This document shows, piece after piece, positions 10,250-20,366 of a DNA stretch of 64,000 bases. Under the pieces are notes generated by a model, which ran no database searches, had not been told where the DNA came from, and saw only the letters and a program-made list of their open reading frames with translations. The translations under genes and the position numbers were made by a program. How positions within the stretch are numbered: the stretch's first letter is position 1; the number at the start of each line of letters is the position of its first letter. Source of the stretch: Serpula lacrymans var. lacrymans S7.9 (lineage: Eukaryota; Basidiomycota; Agaricomycetes; Boletales; Serpulaceae); NCBI RefSeq assembly GCF_000218685.1, contig NW_006763305.1, forward strand, positions 1,762 to 65,761, given 5' to 3'.

Positions 10250-11663
10250 CTATCGTCCTTAGTGGAAATATAAAATATATTTTCCCCACCTATGTTCTCC
10301 TAAGCCTTTCTTGACCAGCTCTGAGAGTCTTCCAATAGTGTTTTTGATTATCCAAGTAGCAATACCACCATGATGGATAGTTAAACTCTTCAAAGGATTA
10401 CCCAACCCTAACCAATGTGCACAGCACTCATATACAGGTGACTGATCCCCATCCAAGTCCAATGTGATCTCCAATTCCTCCAGGGAGCCAGTGTTTAACA
10501 GTATATCTAGCAATGTTTTGTCGTTGACTTATATTCATGAGATATTGAGGTGTTGAAGTATCGCCAGCCCACCATCCCCAAAAAGAGATTTGAAGAAGGA
10601 ATAAGGAATGAGTGGACTGACATGTCTATCACAGATGTTGATGGAAAGCCAGGAAAGTGTGGGGGTGTAAAGGTTGTATACTGCCTCCACAGCTGACAAG
10701 GTCCAGAGTTCCAGACAATTGAGTGAAGGCAAGGTGATAAGTATTCCATGTTCAGCAGGAAGTTGGGATTCCATATTGAGGACCAAATCTGTCAAATTTA
10801 GAAAGTTTTTCAGAGCACAAAAAGGGTTGATATAGCCAGAATTGAAGAAGCAATTTCCAACTGTCAAATGGGTGAGCTTCAGGAGAGCAACAAATGGCTT
10901 CATTAGGAAAAAAGGGGTGGTCAGAGTGTGAAGGGTGGGGAAATTAGCTTCCTCTACCTTGAACAAGGGGGATTTGCTAGAACAGAGATCTGAGCTGCAC
11001 TCTGACATGAACTCTAACTTCTCTAACTGCTTGAAAACCAGGCTTCCATAGAGATTGCCCACACATATTCTGGCTATCTCATAAACACAGAAGGATGGAG
11101 CTGATTCATGACATTGGGAAAAGTTTCTAATAGTCAATTGGTGGATATGAGGTACACACTTCAAGGTCTCTAATGGTGCATCAAACACATTCCAAACCCT
11201 CTTTCCATACCAGTCATACTGTTCATCCCTGCCATGATGTTCCCAATTGGTTTGTCAAGGAATCCAAATGTCTATGTTTAGGGGTGCAATACCTGTAATC
11301 TTCAGACAAACAGAGGAAAATGGCTCCAGGTATTATCACAAAGTAGACCAGAGGGTTGATAGGGTCTTTATCACCTCATATCATCCCTTGCACACCAGAG
11401 ATAGTTAACAGGTGGCCCTGGCAAATACCTCCGAGCTCTCAGCCTCAACCCATCCAAACCAATGATTTTTGCTGTAGTCACCTTGGATCACAAATATCGT
11501 GATCATGTAGAATATCTCTATGGGAACTGAAAATAAAAATGGTTAGCACATGCCTGTTACAAATAAAATAAAAAGACAACCATTACTCACCTCTCATAGG
11601 CAAGTTCGCTCTAGAGAAATGCTTTTGTCTAGGAATTTCAAATCTTTTAGGTGTATGAAACAT
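10250..11663 (-). pseudogene. F-box/LRR-like protein gene, probably broken
   Basis: The likely ATG is at 11663, giving MFHTPKRFEIPRQK. A plausible intron (GTGAGT at about 11591, TTTTCAG near 11530) leads into VPIEIFYMITIFVIQGD, which resembles the start of basidiomycete F-box proteins (LP.E...I). A long frame at 10535-11188 has leucine-rich segments such as LEKLEFMSE and LTHLTVGNCF. Another at 10259-10513 (SLEELEITLDLDGD) continues it after a frame change near 10520. F-box proteins pick targets for SCF ubiquitin ligases. No complete frame could be assembled, so it is a pseudogene or a gene with introns I could not place. A Tc1 element lies about 105 bp upstream of the ATG. Confidence 0.45.
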
Positions 11664-11767
11664 TGTAAGTGATAGACTGGGTTGGTGAAGCACAAGCTTG
11701 TGTATGTGAATCTGTAGCTCTTGTATCAGGAAATTGTGAGGGCAGGGGTATGACCAGGCGGAGTTTA

Positions 11768-13382
11768 AGTGACTCCAAAAACTGTTGCAATGTTTGGCCT
11801 AAACACGGTTGCGCGAAGTGCACCACTAACAGGCATATAAATGTTACTTGACTTTGTGGGGTCAACAAAAGTACTTGGTCTTGGCTACAAAATGGTTCCT
11901 GGGTTATGTGATTTGGCCCAGCGGCTGTGAAAATATGTCCATTTCAAAACAGGAATACCATTGCAACAGTTTTTTCACTTTTGAGTTGGAAGCAGAAATC
12001 ACAATAATATCATAGAATATCTGGCTTTTTTTGGTCCCACAAACAAAAATACATGTATAAACATTGTTTATAAGTTTAAAAAAGTTCACACACTTCTTTA
12101 TTCTCAACCACCATCATCATGAAATCCCTTTCTCCTGCTCAAAAAAACCAGATTCTTGACCTCCTTGATACAGGTCAAACTGCTCACTTTATTGCCTCTA
12201 CCACTGGTGTCCATATCTCTACCATCTTTAGACTTCGCTCCAAGGAGTGTTCTGAGCTCCAAAAGTCTGTTGGAGATCGACCATCTAAGCTCTCTCTTGC
12301 CAATGTTTGTCATGCTATGCATCTCATCTCCACTCGCAAGGCAGAAAATACTGTCCAGATCACCAAAGCTCTTACCAACATTATCAACCAACCAACCTCT
12401 TTCCCCAAACACTGTCCGCCAGCACTTGAAAAAGACTGACATGAAGGCTGTGGTCAAACAAAAACACCCTCTTCTCTCTGCCAAACATTGTAAGGCTAGG
12501 TTGGACTTTGCTCATGCTCACAAGGACTGAACTGTGGAGGATTAGAAGAAGGTTGTATGGTATGATGAGACCAAAATCAACCGCCTGGGGTCAGATGAAC
12601 ACAGGTGGGTGTGGAAAAAGCCAGGTGAGGGGCTCGGTGATAGATTGGTACAGGGAACTCTCAAGTTTGGAGGAGATTTTATGATGATCTGGGGCTGTAT
12701 GACTTGGGAGGGAGTTGTGTATGCTGCTAGAATTGATGGTAGGATGGATGGGGACCTTTACCTTCAGATTTTGAAGGATGAGCTGTTGAACACCCTGCAG
12801 TATTATGGTTTTAATCCTCCTGACATCATTTTTCAGCAAGATAATGACCCCAAGCATACCTGCAAAAAGGTCAAGGAGTGGCTAGATGATCAGGAATTTA
12901 GAATTATGGTGTGGCCTGCACAGTCTCCTGACCTTAATTATATTGAACATGGGTGGGGTTGTCTCAAGAGGAGGCTTGCAGAGTATGAACACCCTCCTAA
13001 TGGGATGGAGGAGTTGTGGGAGAGGATTCAAGTGGAGTGGGAGAAGATAGCAGTTGTAGAGTGTTGCAACTTAATTGAAAGCATGCCTAGGAGGATTCAA
13101 GCAGTGCTCAAGGCAAAAGGAGGCTATACCAAGTACTGATATTCCCTAGATATCACCCTTGATACCAAAAGTGATAAAACTGTTGTAATGATATTGCTGC
13201 TTTGAAATAGACATATTTCCACAGCCGCTGGGCCAAATCACATAACCCAAGAACCATTTTGTAGCCAAGACCAAGTACTTTTGTTGACCCCACCAAAGTC
13301 AAGCAACATTCTCATGTCTGTTAGTGGTGCACTTCGTGCACCGTGTTTAGGCCAAACATTGCAACAGTTTTTGGAGTCACTG
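11768..13382 (+). mobile_element. Tc1-like DNA transposon with long TIRs (1615 bp)
   Basis: The ends are inverted copies: AGTGACTCCAAAAACTG at 11768 and CAGTTTTTGGAGTCACTG ending at 13382. Similarity extends about 180 bp inward on each side (11768-11950 and 13205-13382). TA dinucleotides sit at 11766-11767 and 13383-13384, the Tc1/mariner target duplication. It encodes a single broken transposase. Confidence 0.9.
12119..13139 (+). pseudogene. Tc1-family transposase (DD34E), inactivated
   Basis: The start MKSLSPAQKNQILDLLDTG is a helix-turn-helix DNA-binding domain. A frameshift lies near 12400-12420. The frame then runs to a TGA at about 12527 and a TAG at about 12543. Both fall where the family has Trp (TGG), so both are explained by G-to-A changes. 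The catalytic triad is visible as VWYDETKINR, QQDNDPKHTC and SPDLNYIEHGW, with 34 residues between the second Asp and the Glu. Transposase would cut and paste the element. This copy cannot make it without repair. Confidence 0.9.
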
Positions 13383-13384
13383 TA

Positions 13385-13569
13385 CAAACTCACTCCTCTA
13401 CGTGTTGCCTGATCATATATAGGAATATAATGCTCTACAAGGCTGAACAAGCATTGATAGTATACTGTCAGGCTTAGATATATCAATAAGTAGCTATATT
13501 ATGTGGATGGTGGCCTGAAGAAATATTACATTATGACAGCATATACCATTTGCTGTTATTGTTATAGTG
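13385..13569. other. No gene seen
   Basis: AT-rich spacer between the Tc1 element and the tandem repeat array. No coding or RNA feature is supported. Confidence 0.4.
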
Positions 13570-15010
13570 GCAGATAAACAAGTAGATGAGAAGTTCCACT
13601 TGTAACAAAAGTTATATAGTAATGTCCTTTAGGAGTATTTGTATAGTGTTCATGATATATAATGGGATTATTTTGGAATATCATATAGATACTCCTAAAG
13701 GACATCCAAGATAGAATAAGAATATCCTACTAAACTATTTGAAATACCTAGTGGGATATAAATAGTATTCAGGGTAGTCTTTATTGGATATTGTGGACAC
13801 TATACAGATACTCCTAAAGAACACTCAGGATATAATAGGGATATTTTAGATAACCATTGAGACACCAATAGTATAAATATTAGTTTCTTTGGATATTTTA
13901 AACACTATTTAGTACTTTTAAAGAACATTCACATATAACTAAAAAAAATTTAGAGGACTTACTAGGATACCAGCAGTACAAATAATAGTATGATTAGGCT
14001 TTCTAGATAATATATAATACTATTAAAGGACAGCAAAAGTAAATTAGAGACATTCTACTAGAGCAACTGGGATATCTAGTGAGAAATAAGTAGTATCCAG
14101 GGTAGTTCCATTGAATGTTGTGAACACCATATAATAATTATATTTTAAATAAACTATTGGGAGATAAACAATACAGTTATTAGTTTTTTTACATATTATG
14201 AATACTATTTGGTACTTTCACAGGATTTATAGATACAATATGGTTAATATAGATGTACACTGGAATACCAACAGTACAGATAGTAACATCATTGGGTTTT
14301 TTGGACAAAATGTAGATATTCTCAAAGAAGATCTATAAGACAATAGGGACATCCTACCAAAGTACTTGATATACCCAGTAGAAATAAGTAGCATTGTGTA
14401 ATATTATTAGATATTGTAGGTGTTATACAGGTACTCCTAAAGGACATCTAGGGTATAATAGGGATATTACAGATAACCATTGGGACACCAACAGTACAAA
14501 TATTAGCTTTATTTGGTTATTCTGAACACTATTTGGTAATTTCATAGTATTTTTAGGTAAAATATGGGTGCCTATTGGAATACCAATAGTGCAAAAAGTA
14601 ATTTTATTTAGTCTTTTGGACAATATATGGATATACTATAGGAACATTTTGGATAACTATTGAGAAGCTAACAGTACTTATATTAGATACTTTAACACCA
14701 TCTGGTATTCTCAGGGAATATCCTAGGAGTATTTGCAGTATCTACAAAAGTAATATCTAAAGTAGTTACATTACATACTATGGATACAGTATAGTATTCC
14801 CAAAGGATATCCAGCTAAAATATAAATATTTTGTATGACTAATAGAACACCAGCAGTACTGATAGGTGTTTTATCAAACCTTGTGGGTATAGCAATAGAT
14901 ATCCAGCTACAATAGGGACATCCTGTATGAATATTTGGTATAGCCAGTGGTCTCATTGGATGTTGTGAAATTATGCAGGTGCTCCAAAAAACCATCCAGG
15001 AGCATAATAG
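13570..15010. repeat. Degenerate tandem array with trimeric higher-order structure
   Basis: Related units of about 100-118 bp recur, each with a block like GATACTCCTAAAGGACATCC. Such blocks lie at about 13686, 13804, 13908, 14020, 14211, 14312, 14427, 14531, 14627, 14701, 14790 and 14975. Units about 310 or 620 bp apart are more alike than neighbours. For example, 13804 and 14427 share AGATAACCATTG(A/G)GACACCAA, and 13686, 14030 and 14312 share CTA(G/C)TGAGAAATAAGTAG-like text. This suggests a three-unit higher-order repeat. It lies against the 3' end of the KDZ relic, so it may be part of that transposon. Confidence 0.65.
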
Positions 15011-15747
15011 GCCAGCTCGGCCAAGCCTCCATTACTTGAGTATAAGTCAATGTGATTTTATTTGGGGTTGCTACTATTTGCGACATCTTCCACATTAACC
15101 TTTGGGTCAAACATGGGGTTACTGGAGCTCGAGTTTGCAAGACTTGGTGCAGGCAGATCTGTGTTTTTGGAAACAGTGTCTTTGTATCAGGAGCTCCTTC
15201 TACTGGCATATTGGACATCAGTCTGCCTGCATAAGTGTGCCCAGACTCGTGGCCATCATAAAATTGCATCAGCATGTTTTGGTCTACAAACCTGGTGGAA
15301 TGTTCAGCTTGAGTATATGATAATATGATAAAATTCTAACTGAACCTGTTCACATAATAAAACTTCTAGTCTTGCGAGCCACCAGCAGACTTTAAAAGCC
15401 CAACTCCATCAGGATGTGACTTGCCAGTTTTGAAACTTGGAATGAGATGGCAGGATTGAAGTACATCTGTGGGATCGACAAAGCCAAATACATTGGTGCT
15501 TTGAATTGGAAAGAAGTAGACTTAGTTCGGAGTCTTGCAATTTCAATGTTGCAGCAAAGGATCTCCTCTTTTGCCCGTGTAATCTCGAAGTACTGACATG
15601 CAGCTTGACAGTTTTGTGGAATAGCCCATCTCTTTTCTTCAACTTTGCCAGTAATGTCACAAAGTAGATCAAACTCTGCAATGAAAGAATACTCTGCAAT
15701 TTGATCCAATGTTAATGGGGCCTTCGGAGGATCAAGCTCAGTGGCAT

Positions 15748-15976
15748 GATAAAATTGGATAATGACCAGACCAGGGATTGAACCTGGAACCTCCTGGATA
15801 CATGCCAGTTGCTCTACCAATTGAGCTATATGGCCAAGGTTATACAATATAGGATCTTAAACATAACATGCAACCACGGACGTTTTACACAGTATAGCTG
15901 CTGCATACTGGATTGGCTTACAAATCAGAGGTATTATCCTATGGGGTATTGGTATGTCAGAGTATATTCTAACACA
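15748..15976 (-). repeat. tRNA-carrying short repeat, copy 2 (229 bp) with GCAT flanks
   Basis: This is a second copy of the repeat at 4440-4666. GCAT occurs directly before (15744-15747) and after (15977-15980). It splits the KDZ coding sequence between NAIEYYNKYA and TELDPPKAPL, which shows it inserted as a unit. The tRNA-like part has the A box TAGCTCAATTGG and B box GGTTCAATCCC. Confidence 0.7.
15763..15835 (-). tRNA. tRNA-like module, probably not a functional tRNA
   Basis: 73 nt, same cloverleaf as 4455-4527 with a few substitutions. Anticodon loop CATGTAT, so TGT by position (Thr) but with A at position 33. Located inside a repeat inserted in a transposon. Confidence 0.4.
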
Positions 15977-16418
15977 GCATACTTGTTATAGTATTCTATG
16001 GCATTTTATATAGCAGCTACGTGAGTTTCCAGAGCCTTGGCAATCCGTGTCCCTAGTTTGTAGCCTGTAGATACCAACATCAGCTGGAGTTTTGTAACAT
16101 GTGTCAAAACTTTTACCCAAGCCACTCATTTGTAGCTTTATAAGTTTCAATAGCTGCATAACCACTAACCGCTTAACATCAACATCATCAACAGCTTTAT
16201 AAAAGTAGTGGTGGACAAGGCGAGATTGTGCCTTTTGACGCTCAGGATGTGCCACAGTCCATCTTTCCTCAACTCCAAGTCTTGAAAGCCTGAACAACCT
16301 CCAACTTGAGCTCAAGCTTGTTTTGTGCATTTGCACACTTGCGTTGTAGTTCTGCAATTTCCTTCCGTGTAAATCCATCTGTTAAAATGCGGAGATCAAG
16401 GCGGTTAGATTCAGATAA

Positions 16419-16738
16419 TGTTAGTTTTGGTCATTCTGCACCTTTGTGCTACCTCTATATTTTCATTTCTTTCTCTATCTATTCCTCTACCATTCAGTAT
16501 TGATTGTGTTCTCTATTATTTTGCCTTTGTGGCTCCTTTGTTTAACTTTGTTTACAAAACATCGGACAGTACTGCAAAGTCCAATGCTTCCTATTCTCTA
16601 GTTACTCACATTGGACTCTAGGTACTGTATACCTGTCATACTCTCTAATAATATAGTTACTCACATTGGACTCTAGTTTCAGTCCCTGATAACTCTCAGC
16701 AAGTGGTTAGACACTTCCCTTAAGCTTTGTTCTTAATA
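16419..16738 (+). repeat. 320-bp LTR-like repeat, copy 3, with GATAA target duplication
   Basis: TGTTAGTTTTGGTC... to ...TTGTTCTTAATA. GATAA lies directly before (16414-16418) and after (16739-16743), fixing the ends and giving a 5-bp duplication typical of LTR integration. It interrupts the KDZ relic. GTTACTCACATTGGACTCTAG occurs twice inside. Confidence 0.8.
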
Positions 16739-18867
16739 GATAATGCTGCACGTGACAAGATTTTGAACAAATGAGCAACACACTGTGAAAAATATGACAA
16801 ACACCATACTCAGCTTCATCTATTTCATTCAAAGCTTTGACATACTCCATCTCAACACTATCTTCATTTTTTTTACTACTGAGTTGCTGAAGATACTGGT
16901 GTTTGTCAGTTAAATCTGCTTCAAAGTTGTTGCTGGTCAATTGTGAGTGATGGAGTAATTCTGTGTTGATACTGATAATGTCGAGGGCCTGGACATAATT
17001 GTGGTATATGAATGTACCTGTCAAAAGACTCTGTCACTTGCGAAATCACAAAAACAAAAACAAAAAAATTTACTCAACAATGCATATTTATCAATATCAG
17101 AGAACTTGAAGTACTCATCAAGCGCTTAATGCCAATGAAACTCTGTGCTGTTGCGAATCTCAGGTGCAAGGGTGTTAGAACCAGATAATATTTGTTTGCA
17201 GGTTTCAAAATCTTCCTTTCCTGGGCCAACCTTGTACTTTGAATGGTACTGGACTTGACAAAGCTGGTTGTGAGCATAGCCATGAAATGTGGGGACAACT
17301 CCATCCACGCCAAGCTTTTTCACCATGGGGCCCAAAGAGTGGAGAAGAGCCTTGCTAAATGCACAGTGGATATCATAACCATATAAAAATGGCTCTTGCA
17401 AGACCTCCATCAAATGGCTGATTGTCGCAAGCAGATATTTCATACTTTTCAAGATATTAGATAAAACACGTAATCCTGGATGAGATTCACTTACAGTTCG
17501 CCAGAACAAACCATACCACAGATTGAAAGCAAAAATCCATAACAGCAGACAGCCACAAAGCACAAAGATGCCAGATTTGCAGAAAATAGCAAACATTTTT
17601 TTTTGAGCTTTGGGAGCCATATTATGCCAGTGGTCAACACATACATTTTGATCCTGTGTTGGGTCAGCTGCTTCATGATCATCTATCCAGGGATCATCAG
17701 GATCTGCATTATCAGCTTGAGGCTGTTGCTGCAGACTTTGGACTTCATTTTTGAATTGGTTCACATATTCCTCACTAATCCAGACAGTAGACTTTCCATC
17801 CCTGGGTTCTGGACGTTCACAGCCTCTACAGAATGCTGGGTCCACAAATTTAGCAGAGTTATTGCCATTCATGGTAATCTCCATTGTAAAGGAGAGTTTT
17901 AGTTCCCCTTCCAGTTTATATCAACACGGTGGGCAAGAATTGAGTACATGCTGGTATGGGGTATCATACCCGAGTGCTTTGTTGATGTGATTGTCAACAC
18001 GGCAATGAATTTCCAAGTAAACATCATATGAAGCCCTAAATTTCTCAGCCAGATAGCAGTGGTAGCGTACCTGTACAAAACACTTTGAGTTGAAAATAGG
18101 GCCTATTATACTACACTTACACAATATACGTGGAAAAGCTTCTTGACTTCTGCATGGATGCTATGACGTGGGCACACATGATAGGTCTGTCAATAGTTCT
18201 CTAGCTCGTGCAGAGTAATTGCCACTGTGGGCTTGACAGGAGATGACCCAATGCAACCCCTGTGCATGAGGGATACATTTGTAAACTGGGATACATGCAA
18301 AAAAATGTAAAGCTTTTGTTCTAGCAGTGTATTGTAGTCAGCATTTCAGCAATGAAACCAATCTGTACATACCAAAAACATCAATTACTTCAATAGAAAA
18401 ATGATCTTTGCCTGGTCTACTACTGATGGGAAGCGGCATTAAACAGTCTTGTTGATGCTGTATATGCCTCAAACTCCCCGCCAGCATGGCTAAGGGAGAA
18501 TGCTTCTTCACCAGCAGGTGGCACCACAAAAGGCATGTCAATTGGATGCAAGAGTGTGCCTTCATGGATGTTTTTTTTTTTGGCTATACTTGCGAGATAT
18601 TCCACTCTAAGGTATTGATCCCGCTGGTGCAAGTCCAATCCTGTGTAAATGGAAGAGATTAACTGAGAATAGCAAAAAAAAAAGACTTACACTTGATAAA
18701 TGATGCAAACTCTGCCACTGCATCCTCAGCCCGTTGTTTGAGGCTATTGAGACAAACTGTTTCCCTTGATTGACCCACTGGAACCTGCATTGACTGTGAA
18801 GTCCCTCAAACAGTGTACCTTGCTCAACATCCCATGGTGTGAGGGTGCTGATGGACGTTGAGGGCAA

Positions 18868-19259
18868 CCGATAAGCGTGTGTGCAGCTGCAACAAACCTG
18901 TTAGGTGTGATGTGACAAATGTCACAACTTGAACTTTAATGGTGCACAGACCATCAACAAAGTATGAGACTCACCTTTTGGTATTTCTTGATGTCATATG
19001 CTACAATTTCGTAGTATGATACATTAGTATTTAAAAACAATTGCCTGAAAACGGTGAAGAATTGAGTTATATAGTGTGCTCACTGTCTGAGACGATGACA
19101 ACAGACACTGACCTAATATGGATGGATGATGTGGCCCGTTCTGCCTCAGCACGGAGCACATGGTGCCGTCACATGCTGTTTCCAAGGCCAAAATCTTCCA
19201 AGTGGCCTGAATGGCCGGTGTGCACCGCCGGTGCTCAAAAATGGGATTTTAAGGCTTTA
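18868..19259. other. No gene seen
   Basis: Sequence between the KDZ relic and the copia fragment. It includes a CpG-richer patch around 19130-19250. No frame with recognisable homology. Confidence 0.35.
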
Positions 19260-19690
19260 TTATATGGCACTATCTGGTGCAAGGCACCGCTATAATAAGC
19301 CCAGAGTGTGGGAGTAATAGGTGCAAAACTCAATCAATAGTTACTCTATCCACAATTGAGGCCAAATATGTGGCCTTGACACATGTTACAAACGAGGCAA
19401 TTTGGCTCAAGAGCATATGGGCCAAAACAACCAATAATCCATTGCAACCACCAGTCCCTATGCACAGCAACAACTGTGGTGCTATATAATTAACAAAGAA
19501 CAATGTGTACCACTTGAGGACCAAACACATTGACATCCGCTATCATTTCATTCAACAAACTGTAGAAAACAAAGCTATTCAAACACTCTACTGTCCTACT
19601 GAAGAAATGCCTGCAGATTGCCTTACAAAACCACTGGCTCAACCCAAGCTAGAATATTTTGTTAAGATGATGGGAGTGAGTTCGGTTTGA
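19260..19690 (+). pseudogene. Ty1/copia RNase H fragment
   Basis: Two frames (19313-19489 and 19505-19690) read KTQSIVTLSTIEAKYVALTH, NEAIWLKSIWAK and YHLRTKHIDIRYHFIQQTVE. They end with CPTEEMPADCLTKPLAQPK, the conserved C-terminal part of copia polyproteins. A stop near 19489 separates them. After 19690, GGGTGTGTG followed by TGTTGACATATTATGG could be a polypurine tract and the start of a 3' LTR. No other part of the element is present. Confidence 0.8.
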
Positions 19691-20366
19691 GGGTGTGTGT
19701 TGACATATTATGGACATTAATATAAATTCTCCATTCTTTCATTCATTCTCATTGAACTGATCTGACATTTTGATACATTACATAAGTTTCCTAATTAGGA
19801 TACAGAAAAGCCCGGTATTTCGGAACAGACTCTATTTAGCAATATATCGACTAGGCCGCATCTGAAAAACCTAAGCTTGTCCAACGTATTTACAATTGTT
19901 CGCATCCATCGACGCGGTCGATAATGATTGATGTGTAATCATAATATTGAAATCGAGTCTCCCAAAATAGAGTTCCCTTTTTGGGTTTGCCTAAGGGAGA
20001 CTAGGTATCAATATCCTGGACTTGATGGTATTCCGTCAATGATATCGGCTAAGAAAAACCGTATCTGGGTTGCCATAACGTGCTTTGGGCTGTAAACAGT
20101 GAAAAGTCAGGGAAGAAAATGGTAAAAACAAGGCCCAAAACGACGTTTGAGGTAGCCGGGTAATTAAATCCATCTTGATGCCCAGACCTAATAGCATAGC
20201 ACCAGCTGACTAGCAACCAATCACTTGATGTGTGGTGAGCTTCCTTTTAGCAGTTATCGTCGCGTATAATTACTCTACTTCCTTAACTTCTTCAAGTAAA
20301 CCTCGACAACTGCCATTTTTCAATTATATCGACGGGCCCCGTTAGACAGTGCTTACAGCTTTTAAC
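19691..20366. promoter_or_regulatory. Upstream region of the UNC93-like gene
   Basis: The first part (19691-19790) is probably copia LTR debris. The remainder up to the ATG at 20367 has no coding frame and should hold the promoter and 5' UTR of the following gene. A pyrimidine-rich stretch lies at 20270-20330. No specific element is claimed. Confidence 0.4.

Larger units (their letters stand above)
14907..18867 (-). mobile_element. KDZ (Kyakuja-Dileera-Zisupton) transposase relic
   Basis: From 18867 down the minus strand the order matches KDZ proteins. First comes a CxC2-like cysteine cluster with GYDTPYQHVLNSCPPC (about 17930), then MNGNNSAKFVDPAFCRGCER (about 17870). The catalytic core follows with NMAPKAQKKMFAIFCKSGIF, YGYDIHCAFSKALL and FHGYAHNQLCQVQYHSKYK (about 17700-17200). 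After that come IYHNYVQALDII (about 17000), RLGVEERWTVAHPE (about 16280) and LTLDQIAEYSFIAEFDLL (about 15700). Several frameshifts and stops break it. A 320-bp repeat (16419-16738) and a tRNA-carrying repeat (15748-15976) have inserted into it. Full KDZ proteins are around 1000 residues, and most of that length is traceable here. Confidence 0.85.

Noticed and set aside
17491..17682. Separate hydrophobic protein on the minus strand
   Set aside because: It is the KDZ transposase continuing in another frame after a frameshift (CxxHGFLLSICGMV-like region), not a separate gene.
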